This document shows positions 48,929 to 59,037 of a stretch of DNA of 64,000 nucleotides, one piece after another (positions within the stretch are counted from its first letter, which is position 1; each line of letters begins with the position of its first letter). The translations under genes and the position numbers were made by a program. Source of the stretch: Sinorhizobium americanum (lineage in GTDB: Bacteria > Pseudomonadota > Alphaproteobacteria > Rhizobiales > Rhizobiaceae); the NCBI RefSeq assembly GCF_001651855.1, contig NZ_LNQC01000056.1, forward strand, positions 156,341 through 220,340. Reading direction: 5' to 3'. Under the pieces are notes generated by a model. That model saw only the letters and a list, made by a program, of their open reading frames with translations, did not search any database and was not told where the DNA came from.

Positions 48929-51742
48929 ATGACCGAAGCGACCCTTGGTTTCAAGATCGATAGCTCTCCGGCGGCCAAGGGTGCAGCTGATCTCGATCAG
49001 CTTACGGCGTCTGCCGGTCGGACGCAGCAGGCCGTCGGAAAGCTCGAGAACGAGGTCGAGCAGCTGGGTGATGCTCTCGGTAAAGCGGGGCAGGGCGCGG
49101 GCAAGCTCAAGCCGCCGATCGACGATCTCGGCCGTTCCTTCGGCTCGCAGGACGAGCACGTCCGCGCCTTCCGGATGGAAGTTGAAAGGTTGACGCTCAA
49201 GTATCAGCCGTTGGCAAAGGCCACGCGCGACTATGAAGCGTCGGTTGGTGAGATCCAGCGTGCGCATAAGCTCGGCGCCATCACCGCCCAGGAGATGACC
49301 GCTGCGCTCGATCGGGAACGCCAAGCCTATGAGCGGCTAAAAACTTCAGCGACGGCCGCCGGCGCCGCGGTGAAGGCCGCCAACAGCAACAGGGGAGGTG
49401 CGCAGAGCTTCAACTCTGCCAATGCGGCATTCCAGTTTCAGGACATCGCGGTCACTGCGGCGATGGGCATGAACCCGCTTATGATCGGCCTGCAGCAGGG
49501 CACGCAGCTCGCTGCCGTCGTTGGATCGATGGAAAGGCCGGTTGCCGGCCTTGCGGCTGCCTTTACGTCGCTCATCAACCCGGTGTCGGTGGTCACGATC
49601 GGATTGACCGCTGGCGTGGCTGCTCTCGTCCAGTATTTCACGACGGCCGAAGGCGGGACCGGCAAGACGAACACTCTGTTTGAAGAGCAGAACGATCTGA
49701 TCCGGCGCGCGGCCGCGCTCTGGGGAGATGCCGCGCCGCAGCTGAAGGCCTATGTCGACGAGCTCGATCGCGCCGACAAGATCACTCAGGGCCGAGAGGC
49801 TTCCGAGATCCTGGCTGGCCGTGAGCTCGATGGCCTTGGCGAGCAGTTGCAGGGCATCGGGCAGCAGTTCTCCGAAGCCGTGCGGGGGCTCCGCGGTATC
49901 GATGCGGATCCTGCATTCATCCGCGACTTCTCGCAGGCCTTCGGTGATCTGCGCCAACGTCTTGACGACGGCACGGCATCGATAGCCGACATCAACAACG
50001 CTCAGCGCCTCTTGTCTGAAGCTGTCGACCGTTACGGCATCAAGTCCGTTCTCGGATTCCGTGATGCTTTCGATCTCATCACCAAATCGATCCGCGACAG
50101 TATCGAGGCTGCAAAGCAGGCGAGGGCGGAATGGATTGCGGCCATCGCCGGCGGCACCAATGTACAGGACATCATTTCCGGCTCGTTCTTCACTGACAAC
50201 GGCCGGACGATGCGCACGGCGGACTTCGTGCCTCTCAATCCGGCCGTTCCGTCGCGGCGCCCGAACATCGAACTGAGTGGCGATCCGGATGCCACGACCA
50301 TCCTCAATCCCGATGGCCGCTTAACGAACGTTCCGGTCCCGGGACAGAAGCCGAACTTTTTCGAGCTCGAGGAGCAAAAGGAGAAGGTCGACGACGTCAC
50401 GAAAGCGTACCGGCAGGCGGCTGAAGCCAAGGCTGACTTCTGGCTCGACGTCTCGTTTCAGGAGCGTCAGGCCGAGCGTAGCGCGATCGACCGGCAGGTC
50501 GCCAGCACGCTCAGCCGCTATGGCATGAACGAGGACCTGAACTCGCAGGAGGCCAACGCCATCCGGTCGCAGCTTCAGCGCGAGCAGAACCGGGAACTGG
50601 TAGGCAGCTTCCTGACCGACTTCCGTGACGGCCTGCTCGAAAACAGCGGCGATATCGGCAAGGCGATGGGCGACGCGATCAAGAACGCGCTGCTCAATGC
50701 TTTGGCCAAAGCAAGCGACCAGGCGATCGAGCGGCTCACCAACTCGCTCGTGAACATGTTCTTCAACGGCGGCACCTCGTCTTCAGCATCCGTCGGAGGC
50801 GGCGCGGCCACGACTACACTCGGCGCTCTGCTGGGCTATGGCGGCAAGGCGGCAAACGACAACCGCTCAGCCGGCGGCATCAATGCCTACGCCAAGGCTA
50901 TCCAGTCGATCGAGAGCGGGGGTAACTACGGCGCGCTCGGGCCGATCACACGATCGGGAGACCGTGCCTATGGCGCCTATCAAGTCATGGGCGCGAATAT
51001 CGGTCCCTGGTCGGAGGCGGCGCTCGGGCGTCGGCTGTCAGCATCGGAGTTCTTGCGCGATCCGTCAGCGCAGGACTCGATCTTCAATCATCGCTTCGGC
51101 GGCTATGTCGACAAATACGGCGCATCGGGCGCAGCGCAGGCGTGGTTCGGCGGACCCGGCTCTGTCGGTAAGGGCGGCATGGGTGCGGATATCCTCGGCA
51201 CGACCGGGAACGCCTATGTCGCAAAGTTCAACAACGCGCTGGAGAAGGCCAGCGGCAGCCTCGGGCAGTTCGGGGGCGGCCTCAGCCAGTTCGGCCAGGT
51301 GCTCGCCTCGGGCGCGAGTGGCGGCGGCTCCGGTCTCCTAAGCAGCCTGTCATCCTTCGGCATGAGCGTGTTCTCGCGCTCGGGCCAGTTCGCATCGGCG
51401 ATGCTCAGCGGCGGGATTGGCCTCTTCGCAAATGGCACGAGCTATGCCCCGGGCGGCCTGTCGATCGTCGGCGAGCGGGGTCCGGAGCTGGTCAATCTTC
51501 CACAGGGCTCCGGCGTCACGAGCAACCACAAGCTCATGCAGGCTCTGAACGATAACGGCTCCCGGTCGACCAGCAACCAGCGGCCGCAGCTGAACGTCTA
51601 TGTCCAGGGAGCGAACAGCGACGCCCAGATCCGCGAAATGTCCCGGCAGGGCGCCCAGGAAGCGCTCTACCGGTACAACGAAGATCAGGCGCGATCCGGG
51701 TTCGGCGACAACCAGAAGAAGTTCAATTCTCGGAAAGGCTGA
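48929..51742 (+). CDS. Tape measure protein with lysozyme-like domain
   Basis: 937 residues. The long helical N-terminal part (ELDQLTASAGRTQQAVGKLENEVEQLGDAL) and hydrophobic segments around 165-235 (GLAAAFTSLINPVSVVTIGLTAGVAAL) are typical of tape measures. Around residues 650-755 a lytic transglycosylase/lysozyme-like domain occurs (YAKAIQSIESGGNYGALGP; YGAYQVMGANIGPW), with Glu in SIESGG as probable catalytic acid. The C-terminus has GGLSIVGERGPELV. It sets tail length and may open the cell wall on entry. Confidence 0.9.
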   Translation: MTEATLGFKIDSSPAAKGAADLDQLTASAGRTQQAVGKLENEVEQLGDALGKAGQGAGKLKPPIDDLGRSFGSQDEHVRAFRMEVERLTLKYQPLAKATRDYEASVGEIQRAHKLGAITAQEMTAALDRERQAYERLKTSATAAGAAVKAANSNRGGAQSFNSANAAFQFQDIAVTAAMGMNPLMIGLQQGTQLAAVVGSMERPVAGLAAAFTSLINPVSVVTIGLTAGVAALVQYFTTAEGGTGKTNTLFEEQNDLIRRAAALWGDAAPQLKAYVDELDRADKITQGREASEILAGRELDGLGEQLQGIGQQFSEAVRGLRGIDADPAFIRDFSQAFGDLRQRLDDGTASIADINNAQRLLSEAVDRYGIKSVLGFRDAFDLITKSIRDSIEAAKQARAEWIAAIAGGTNVQDIISGSFFTDNGRTMRTADFVPLNPAVPSRRPNIELSGDPDATTILNPDGRLTNVPVPGQKPNFFELEEQKEKVDDVTKAYRQAAEAKADFWLDVSFQERQAERSAIDRQVASTLSRYGMNEDLNSQEANAIRSQLQREQNRELVGSFLTDFRDGLLENSGDIGKAMGDAIKNALLNALAKASDQAIERLTNSLVNMFFNGGTSSSASVGGGAATTTLGALLGYGGKAANDNRSAGGINAYAKAIQSIESGGNYGALGPITRSGDRAYGAYQVMGANIGPWSEAALGRRLSASEFLRDPSAQDSIFNHRFGGYVDKYGASGAAQAWFGGPGSVGKGGMGADILGTTGNAYVAKFNNALEKASGSLGQFGGGLSQFGQVLASGASGGGSGLLSSLSSFGMSVFSRSGQFASAMLSGGIGLFANGTSYAPGGLSIVGERGPELVNLPQGSGVTSNHKLMQALNDNGSRSTSNQRPQLNVYVQGANSDAQIREMSRQGAQEALYRYNEDQARSGFGDNQKKFNSRKG

Positions 51743-51744
51743 TC

Positions 51745-52479
51745 ATGGCAGTTTACACCGGTCAGCCGACAGTCCCGATCATGTATCTGCGGCCAACCCG
51801 GGCCAGCTTCGACAATCCCGGGTCTGGGATCGATGGTGGCGTAAATGGCGTCGGAGAATCTATCAGCATCGAGACGAGTGGCGGCGGTATAGTCACCTGC
51901 ACTTACGAAAACTGCGTTTTGCAGGCTGATGACACCGAGCGCCACGAGATCATCAACTGGCTCGGGGCGCGCGGGAACGGCGGGCATCGCTTCTTCAACG
52001 TACCGATCATCAACGATGGCATCGGACCGTTCCCGGTCATCAATGGCAAGCGGCGGCCCATCACGACCGGCATTCCCCATTCCGACGGCTCGCTGTTTTC
52101 GGATGGCGCGGGCTACAGCCAAGCGACGGTCTACGCGCACCTGACACAGTCCGCCGCCCTCGGCGCAGGCATCCTGAACATTCGGGTAACCAACGCAGCG
52201 AGGCCGCTGCGTTGGTCGGATTGGTTCTCCATCTATCATCCGTCAAAGGGATGGAGAGCCTATCGCTATTGGCAGGTGATCTCCAAGACCGAGGAGACGA
52301 ACCCGATCTACTCGCTGGCGATATCGCCTCCATTGCGTGAGGCAACAGCGATCGGCACGAGGGTCGAGCTCGCCAGGCCAATGTGCGTCATGAAGTTTCC
52401 GCGCGGCTTTACGCTGCCCTGGGACTATGAGGGCTGGTACCAGTCCCGGCCGACGCTCCAGTTCGTCGAGGCCTTCTGA
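51745..52479 (+). CDS. Tail protein, distal-tail region
   Basis: 244 residues, beta-rich (VPIMYLRPTRASFDNPGSG; NGVGESISIETSGGGIVTCTYENCVL; SDWFSIYHPSKGWRAYRYWQV). It occupies the place of distal tail proteins between tape measure and tail tip. Exact family not assigned. Confidence 0.72.
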   Translation: MAVYTGQPTVPIMYLRPTRASFDNPGSGIDGGVNGVGESISIETSGGGIVTCTYENCVLQADDTERHEIINWLGARGNGGHRFFNVPIINDGIGPFPVINGKRRPITTGIPHSDGSLFSDGAGYSQATVYAHLTQSAALGAGILNIRVTNAARPLRWSDWFSIYHPSKGWRAYRYWQVISKTEETNPIYSLAISPPLREATAIGTRVELARPMCVMKFPRGFTLPWDYEGWYQSRPTLQFVEAF

Positions 52480-53078
52480 TGGGCTGGGTTCCGGACAATG
52501 TGACCGAGGCGATGCGCGGCAGCCATCAGCTCGGGCTTTTCCTGCGCATCGATACCGATCCGGCTCTGCACATCTACTTCGGGGTCAACGACATCCCGAT
52601 CGGGTTCGACAGCATCGATCCTGACGGGACCGTTTATCTCGGAGGAGGGCGCCTCATTGGTATTCCCTCGCTCGAGGTGCTGGTGAATGGGACGTCAGAT
52701 GCGGTGGACTTCACTGTATCGGGCATCGACCCGGCGACCGGCGCAAGAATGCTCGACAGCATCCCGCCGGTCCGCGGCAAGCTGGTGCAAATCGGTCTCA
52801 CAACACTGGATGATTACTACCAGCCCATGAGCACGATCATTCCGATTTGGACCGGCATTGCCTCCCACCCGAAGGAGGGAAAGCCGCCAATTCGCGAGGG
52901 AGAAACGGCAACCCTGGCCCTCAGTCTCGCCGTTGTGGCGGGCGAAAATACCCGGTCCCGTGCATCGCGGTCCCTCTGGTCGGACGCGATGCAGAAGGCG
53001 ATCTCGCCGACTGATGATTTCTGCAAGCAAACCGCGCGCTTGGCACGCGGCACGCAGCCGGTATGGCCCAACTACTGA
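52479..53078 (+). CDS. Tail protein, baseplate-associated
   Basis: 199 residues starting in the stop of the previous gene. LGLFLRIDTDPALHIYFGVNDIPIG followed by LGGGRLIGIPSLEVLVNGTSDAVDFTVSGID resembles the DUF2163-like baseplate proteins. Part of the tail-tip assembly by position. Confidence 0.7.
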   Translation: MGWVPDNVTEAMRGSHQLGLFLRIDTDPALHIYFGVNDIPIGFDSIDPDGTVYLGGGRLIGIPSLEVLVNGTSDAVDFTVSGIDPATGARMLDSIPPVRGKLVQIGLTTLDDYYQPMSTIIPIWTGIASHPKEGKPPIREGETATLALSLAVVAGENTRSRASRSLWSDAMQKAISPTDDFCKQTARLARGTQPVWPNY

Positions 53079-53085
53079 GGCACGC

Positions 53086-53493
53086 ATGACATTGCACGAG
53101 TTTTTGGCGCTTCCGCACCGCTTCAGGTGGGGTGGCGCAGGCGGCGACGATTGCACGACGTTCTGTGCCCGCTGGGTCGAGGAGAACGTTGGCGTTGATC
53201 CTGCAGAGGCGTTCCGTGGCTCCTATTCGACGGCAGATGAGGCCCAGCGGATCATTGAAGCGCACGGTGGCGTGGTTGCTCTGTTCGCAGGCCAAGTCGA
53301 GCCCCTTGGGCTGATACGCGTCCAGCAGCCTGAAACCGGCGATATCGGCGTTATTCGCGCGCAATCCGCCATCGTAGACGGGAAGGTTCTTGTCGGCGCC
53401 ATCCGGTTCGGCCCGCTTTGGGCCGTGCTCACGCCTGGCCGCGTCGTAGCCAAGGCTGCTCAGCATGTGGCCGCATGGCGGCTGCCGTCGTGA
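53086..53493 (+). CDS. Tail assembly cysteine peptidase-like protein (DUF6950 type)
   Basis: 135 residues. RFRWGGAGGDDCTTFCARWVEENVG gives a Cys in an NlpC/P60-like helix. VEPLGLIRVQQPETGDIGVIRA and FGPLWAVLTPGRV complete the compact fold seen beside tail-tip genes. It may cut peptidoglycan or process the tip. Confidence 0.75.
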   Translation: MTLHEFLALPHRFRWGGAGGDDCTTFCARWVEENVGVDPAEAFRGSYSTADEAQRIIEAHGGVVALFAGQVEPLGLIRVQQPETGDIGVIRAQSAIVDGKVLVGAIRFGPLWAVLTPGRVVAKAAQHVAAWRLPS

Positions 53494-56063
53494 GAACCCG
53501 TTACATCCTGAATGGGCTCGATCTCGCAAACAGCACTTCCCTCTATAGCCAGATTGCCTTCGACCCGATCTTCACGCCGATCTTCACGTCGTTCTTCGCA
53601 AGCCTCGGCTTCAGCGCCACGACTGCAAGCATTCTCGGCTCGGTAACGACCGCCATTGCAACGACGGCGATTTCGATCGGTCTGCAGGCTGCGATGGCAC
53701 CGAAGCCGCCAAAGCCGGAAGACGGGAAGGTGCCTATTACCCAGTCGGTGCCTTATCGGCATTGGGTTGTTGGCCGCACCCGTGTCGCCGGAGCCTACAT
53801 GCTCTGGGAGGCGAAAGGGGGAGGCCTGTTCTCGGTGCAGGCGATCGCCGGGCACAAGATAAAGGCAATCAACAGGTATTACCTCCACGACGATGAGGTA
53901 ACCGTCGGCGCCGGCAACTATGTAAACGGGCTGCCTGGCGGCCGCTATGGCGATCAGAAGGTTCAGGTTTTCCACCGGCTCGGGCTTTCTCCTGAAACAG
54001 CTTATTCCGAGATCGTCACCTATCTCGGTTCCGAGGGCATCTGGACCAACAATCACCGCGGCGACGGGCAGGCTTCTCTCGCGATGATCGCGAGAACCCC
54101 GAGCCAGAAGGACTTTAACAAGAGGTTCCCATACAACGCGCCGCGGATGTCTGCTGAGGTCGACGGCGCCTATGTGTTCGACTACCGGATCAGTTCGGAT
54201 CCGGAGAACGCAAGCGCATGGGTGTGGTCACGCAATTCAGCACTGATCATGTGCTGGCATCAATGCTTCAACGAATTCGGCCACCGTCGGGATTTCAACA
54301 GGGCGATCCTGCCTGTCCTCGACATGTGGATCGAAGAGGCCAACATCTGTGATGAGGACGTCGCGCTTGCCGCCGGCGGCACAGAGAAGCGCTACGAGAC
54401 CAACGGTTGGGATACGACAGAGAACGGGCCAAAAGCGGCCACGAACGCTATTCTCGCCTCCTGCGACGGCTGGATCTGCGAGCGAGGCGACGGAGCCCTG
54501 CTGTTCACCGTCGGCAAGTTCCGGGAAAGTCGCGTCGCGACCTTAACGGACGCCGACCTGGTCGGACACCAGATCCAGTACGATGTGCTCTTCGAGGACG
54601 AGGTCAACAAGCTCATCCCGAAGTTCACCTATCCGGCGATCGATTACGCAACATCGGACACGGATTCGTTCGAGGATGTAGATGCCCAGCTCGTCGCCGG
54701 TCGGGTTCTTGCGCAGGAAGCCGATTACTCCTGGTGCCATCAATGGCGCCAGGCAAGGCGGCTCGGCATTCGAGACTGGCGCCGCCTTCAGCAGAAGGTG
54801 TCCGGTTCTCTCGATGTACGCCTGTCTGGCATTAACGCGGTCTACAGCCGCTGGGTACGACTGCAGACGCCATTCTCGATCCCGCGTCTGGATGGGAAGC
54901 TGATTGAGAACCGGAAGTCCATTCTGGCGCTGATGTCCGGCGGCTTCAGCATGGATATCATGCTGCATCCGGACAACATCGACGACTGGAACCCGGCAGT
55001 CGATGAAGGGCAGCAGCCGCCTGTTCCGATCAAGCCAGCGGTGTCCGACATTCCGGTGCCCGTGGTGAATACGGTGCAGGCTGTGCCGAGCTCCGGTTCC
55101 GTCTCGCTTCGCATCGTCATCGTCGATCCCGACGATGATGGCCTGACCCCGACCGTTCGCTATCGAGTATCGGACACGGGCAGCGGGTCTCCAGGTCCTT
55201 GGGTGGAACAGCAGATACCCGATGCTGAGCCAGCTGGCGGCTTTGTGACATTGGACACAAACACCGTCCCGAATGACCGCGACTTGGACGTCCAGGTGGC
55301 ATTCATCACCAGCAAGGGCACTTACGGCAACTGGTCGATCACAGAAGAGGTGTTTTCGGCCGCGGACCAGACGGCGCCGGCAGCGCTTGCAACTTTCACG
55401 CTCAGTGGTTCAGCTCCGCGTCTCGGGAATGCCGTCTTCGGCTTCTCAACGGGGAACGACTCCCATGTCCGGACCGTCAATATCTACCGCGTGGCTACAG
55501 GCGCAGCATTTGACCCTGACACAGCAACCCTTGTGGGGACACGAGCTGTCGCGCCGTCAGCGAGCTACTCGTTCACCGATGGGGATGCGACCAGGACGAA
55601 CCTTCTCAGTAATCCTGGGTTCGACAGCGACACCGTCTGGACCAAGGGTACCGGCTGGACGATCAGCGGCGGCAAGGCGCACAAGGCAGCTGGCACCGCG
55701 GCCGTGATCTCGCAGGCCGCCGCAACAGCCAACGGCAAAAAGGCACGCATCAAATTCGATGTGTCCAGCTATTCGGCTGGTGAAATACGCGCCCGCATTT
55801 CTACCGCCGGCACGGTCTTCAACGACAGCCCTGACCGCACCGGCAATGGCACGTTCCTCGAGAGCATTACCGCCACGGCAGCGCGCGACACCGTAGCGTT
55901 TCGCGCAAGCTCAACCTTCGTCGGATCGATCGATGACGTCGTGATGTTCGAGGAAACGGCCTCCTGCGCCCCGCAGGGCGTCTGGGATTACTACGCCTTG
56001 CCTGTGAACGGCTCGGGCGTGGAAGGCCCGCACTCGGGTCCTCTGGCTGTCACCATAGTCTGA
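53490..56063 (+). CDS. Tail tip / host specificity protein (J-like)
   Basis: 857 residues from GTG 53490 (GTGA overlap with the previous stop). The N-terminal membrane-like region (FDPIFTPIFTSFFASLGFSATTASILGSVTTA) precedes KPEDGKVPITQSVPYRHWVVGRTRVAGAYM, typical of J-like hubs. Hub domains follow (ILASCDGWICERGDGALLFTVG). The C-terminal half (about 520-857) has fibronectin-like repeats and a beta-sandwich (NLLSNPGFDSDTVWTKGTGW), likely carbohydrate-binding. Determines receptor contact. Confidence 0.85.
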   Translation: MRTRYILNGLDLANSTSLYSQIAFDPIFTPIFTSFFASLGFSATTASILGSVTTAIATTAISIGLQAAMAPKPPKPEDGKVPITQSVPYRHWVVGRTRVAGAYMLWEAKGGGLFSVQAIAGHKIKAINRYYLHDDEVTVGAGNYVNGLPGGRYGDQKVQVFHRLGLSPETAYSEIVTYLGSEGIWTNNHRGDGQASLAMIARTPSQKDFNKRFPYNAPRMSAEVDGAYVFDYRISSDPENASAWVWSRNSALIMCWHQCFNEFGHRRDFNRAILPVLDMWIEEANICDEDVALAAGGTEKRYETNGWDTTENGPKAATNAILASCDGWICERGDGALLFTVGKFRESRVATLTDADLVGHQIQYDVLFEDEVNKLIPKFTYPAIDYATSDTDSFEDVDAQLVAGRVLAQEADYSWCHQWRQARRLGIRDWRRLQQKVSGSLDVRLSGINAVYSRWVRLQTPFSIPRLDGKLIENRKSILALMSGGFSMDIMLHPDNIDDWNPAVDEGQQPPVPIKPAVSDIPVPVVNTVQAVPSSGSVSLRIVIVDPDDDGLTPTVRYRVSDTGSGSPGPWVEQQIPDAEPAGGFVTLDTNTVPNDRDLDVQVAFITSKGTYGNWSITEEVFSAADQTAPAALATFTLSGSAPRLGNAVFGFSTGNDSHVRTVNIYRVATGAAFDPDTATLVGTRAVAPSASYSFTDGDATRTNLLSNPGFDSDTVWTKGTGWTISGGKAHKAAGTAAVISQAAATANGKKARIKFDVSSYSAGEIRARISTAGTVFNDSPDRTGNGTFLESITATAARDTVAFRASSTFVGSIDDVVMFEETASCAPQGVWDYYALPVNGSGVEGPHSGPLAVTIV

Positions 56064-56115
56064 TCCACCAAACTAACGCCCTGGCGAAGCCAGAGCTATT
56101 CTCATGGGGAATTTG

Positions 56116-58200
56116 ATGGGAAACGAAATCCAGTCGGCCTTCGACAGCGTGTACGCTGATGGCCCTGCAAGCGATCCGATCGAGCCGAAGAAGTCTGATA
56201 TCCGGTCGGTAGTTGGCGGCACTCTGCAGACGCAGTTCGATAACGCCTACACCCTCGTAGCAAGCGGCACACAATGGAAGATTCCGGTCGTTGCGGCTTC
56301 GACCGGGAACGTCAATATCGCGACAGCTCTTGAAAATGGTGACACGCTCGACGGTGTGACCTTGGCAACGGGCGATCGGGTGCTCCTTAAAAATCAAGCC
56401 ACGCTCAGCGAAAACGGTATCTATGATGTGCAGGCCTCGGGTGCTGCAGTTCGAAGCGCCGACGCGAACGATGGAACGGAAATCCTCGGCGCAGCGGTCT
56501 TCATCCGCAACGGGACCGCGAACGGCGGCAAGCAATACGTCTGTGCTGCAGAAGCGCCGATCACGATCGGAAGCACGGCGCTGCCATTCCGAGAGATCTC
56601 CGACCAGTCGGCGCTGAACGCGTCGATTGCCGAGAAGGCCGACCAGACCGAAGTCGACGAGATCAACAAGAAGCCGCTGCCATCGGCCATCTTCAGCGAA
56701 CAGTATGCGGCAATTCTCGCAACTGACGACAATGACCAAGTGCATGTGGCAATTCGCCAGGACGGATCGATCCATCCTCTGGAAGCACCTGGCTATAAGC
56801 GCTTTATCACCTATGTCACGGGCACTTCGCCGAATCGCAAGGTGATGGTCGAGCGCGATGATGGCCTCGTCTTCGAGGTCGCCGGCGGCTTCGAAGGCGA
56901 TGCCTATAATCCGGCGATGGCCGGCTCGAAATGCCGCTACTATGTCAACCGCGGCGGGCGCGTGTACCTTGAATATCAGGAGATGGAGCCGACGGCGGGG
57001 CTGGATCCCGACGTGACGACGATCGCTCACATCGTCACCTATGGTCAGTCGCTTGCCGTCGGTGCCTATTCCGGGGCGCTGCTCAACCCGACGCCGACAT
57101 TCGCCGCACGGTCGCTGATGTTCAAATCCGGCATTCGCACCCTCGACCTCGACCACTCGCCGGTCTACCGCGACCGGCGGCAGGACGTGGCACTGCTCGA
57201 TCACCTGACCGATGCCTTCGAGAAGACGGCCGGGAACTATGGCGAGACCGGCTGGGCGCGGCTCGCCGCGGCGGTGCTTGCCGGGACAAACGCGCTCTCG
57301 GCCGCGCATGCGGCGCTGGTGACGGCGCATGGCATCGGCGCCAGCTCCTACGCCTCGCTGAAGAAGGGAACGGTGCCCTATACCAACCTGCTCGTCGGGG
57401 TGCGGCGGGCCTATAATGCCGCTCGTCTGCTCGGCATGGCCTATCGCCTGCCGGCGGTCATCTTCGTGCAGGGCGAGGGGAATGCGGCGGCGACCACGGC
57501 CGCAGAGTATCAGGACAACCTCGAGGAGCTGCAGGCCGATCTCGATGCCGACATCAAGGCAATCACCGGCCAGACCGAAGACGTGAAGCTGATCATCGAC
57601 CAACTTTCGAGCTGGACCCGCTCCGGTGTCGCGACCTCGGGCGTGCCGATCGGCCAGCTGGAGGCGGCGAAGGCGAACCCGACGAAGATCTTCCTCGTCG
57701 GCCCGAAATACGCGCTCGCCTATGCCAGCGACGGCATGCACATGGTCGCGAACGGCTATGCCCGCCATGCGGAGGAAGTGGCGCGCGCCTGGCGTGCGAT
57801 ACAGGCGGCGGCCGGCTATTCGCCGCTGCGGGTAAGTTCGGCTGTGCGCGCCGGCGCGACGATTACAGTCGCGACGACAGGCGGAACCGGCAACCTCGTG
57901 ATCGACACGACGCAGGTGCCGGCGAAAGCGAATTCCGGCCTCGAGCTGTTCCAGACCGGCGGAACACCCGTGACCATCTCCACTGTCGCCGTCTCCGGCA
58001 CGAACATCATTGTCACGCTGTCTGGCGACCCTGGCGCCGCGACGCTGCAGCTCGGCTTCGGCTACACCGGCACGATCAATGCCAATGCCGGCACGGCAAA
58101 CGCGCCGCTCACCAACATCCGCGACAGTTCCGCCGATGCTTCTCTGTATGGCGGTGCGCTCCAGAAGTGGCTCTGCCACGACCTCGTAAACGTTGCATAA
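56116..58200 (+). CDS. Tail fibre with SGNH/sialate O-acetylesterase-like domain
   Basis: About 694 residues from ATG 56116 (GGGG at the right spacing; ATG 56104 possible). Residues about 40-165 are a fibre repeat domain (DGVTLATGDRVLLKNQATLS). The region about 295-560 looks like a SASA/SGNH hydrolase: GQS in VTYGQSLAVGAYSG, FVQGEGNA, and catalytic D-x-x-H in ASDGMHM. The C-terminus is a beta domain. It could remove O-acetyl groups from rhizobial surface polysaccharide during adsorption. Confidence 0.78.
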   Translation: MGNEIQSAFDSVYADGPASDPIEPKKSDIRSVVGGTLQTQFDNAYTLVASGTQWKIPVVAASTGNVNIATALENGDTLDGVTLATGDRVLLKNQATLSENGIYDVQASGAAVRSADANDGTEILGAAVFIRNGTANGGKQYVCAAEAPITIGSTALPFREISDQSALNASIAEKADQTEVDEINKKPLPSAIFSEQYAAILATDDNDQVHVAIRQDGSIHPLEAPGYKRFITYVTGTSPNRKVMVERDDGLVFEVAGGFEGDAYNPAMAGSKCRYYVNRGGRVYLEYQEMEPTAGLDPDVTTIAHIVTYGQSLAVGAYSGALLNPTPTFAARSLMFKSGIRTLDLDHSPVYRDRRQDVALLDHLTDAFEKTAGNYGETGWARLAAAVLAGTNALSAAHAALVTAHGIGASSYASLKKGTVPYTNLLVGVRRAYNAARLLGMAYRLPAVIFVQGEGNAAATTAAEYQDNLEELQADLDADIKAITGQTEDVKLIIDQLSSWTRSGVATSGVPIGQLEAAKANPTKIFLVGPKYALAYASDGMHMVANGYARHAEEVARAWRAIQAAAGYSPLRVSSAVRAGATITVATTGGTGNLVIDTTQVPAKANSGLELFQTGGTPVTISTVAVSGTNIIVTLSGDPGAATLQLGFGYTGTINANAGTANAPLTNIRDSSADASLYGGALQKWLCHDLVNVA

Positions 58201-58212
58201 GGGAAACCATTC

Positions 58213-59037
58213 ATGTCCTTTCTGATCCGAGAGCCGGGCCTGCTCAGGCCGGACGCGCAGGCGCCTTTGTTTGCTGCCGATCCCGACGACGAAAATCTGG
58301 TCGCGCTCGAGCTCAAGAAGAACGGCCTTGTTGGCTACATCGACGCTTTCAGCTTCGACGCCGTCGATCCGATGTGGATGCAGGAGAAGGCATTCGGCCG
58401 CCAGGTGGTCGCTTCGGCGACTCGCACGCCATCGCGGATCGCCTCCGATCCTGCGTTCAATGGCCGGCCGAGCTTCGACTTCGCGACGATCGCGCATGCG
58501 CTGCGCTCTGACATGCGGGTGCGGCGGCTCTTCACGACTCAGGATTTCACCTTCATCACCGTGATGACGCGGCCGACGGCGCCGACAGCCACCAATCAGG
58601 TGCTGATCAGTGGCGGCATCTATAACGACGGCACCACGGTGCGGGCGACGCGCATGTTCGGCGTGCTGAACGACGGCCGTCTGTTCTTCTCAAACACCGG
58701 CCGTGGTGCTGGCAACTTCAACAATGTCGCCGTCGCAAGCTTGCCATCTGGCAGCACGGCGGCGATCTATGCCCTGACCTATCGCGACGCGGTGAAGGCA
58801 TCACAGTGGCGCATCAACAATGGGGCGCTCGGGGTGTACTCGCTCACGCACACTGACAACGTTCAGGCGCTCGCCAACGACGAGACGTGGATCGGCCACT
58901 ACAGCGGCACTTCCTACGAAGGCTGGACAGCGAAGGCGAGCCAGATATTCATCTTCGATCAGGCGCTCAGCTTCACGAACGTGCAGCTGCTGACAGACCT
59001 GCTGGCAGCCCTGCGGACGAATTACGCAATCGCGTGA
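58213..59037 (+). CDS. Tail-associated LamG/ConA-like lectin protein
   Basis: 274 residues. Beta-rich with RPSFDFATIAHALRSDMRV, TFITVMTRPTAPT, TWIGHYSGTSYEGWTAKASQIFIFDQAL, typical of laminin-G/ConA-like sandwiches in phage fibres. It lies 12 bp after the fibre gene. A glycan-binding role is inferred. Confidence 0.7.
   Translation: MSFLIREPGLLRPDAQAPLFAADPDDENLVALELKKNGLVGYIDAFSFDAVDPMWMQEKAFGRQVVASATRTPSRIASDPAFNGRPSFDFATIAHALRSDMRVRRLFTTQDFTFITVMTRPTAPTATNQVLISGGIYNDGTTVRATRMFGVLNDGRLFFSNTGRGAGNFNNVAVASLPSGSTAAIYALTYRDAVKASQWRINNGALGVYSLTHTDNVQALANDETWIGHYSGTSYEGWTAKASQIFIFDQALSFTNVQLLTDLLAALRTNYAIA

Noticed and set aside
56050..58497. 815-codon ORF on the reverse strand under the tail fibre gene
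   Set aside because: It is a high-G+C shadow of the fibre and lectin genes; the sequence is Arg/Gly/His-rich with no domain, and the forward frame has clear motifs.
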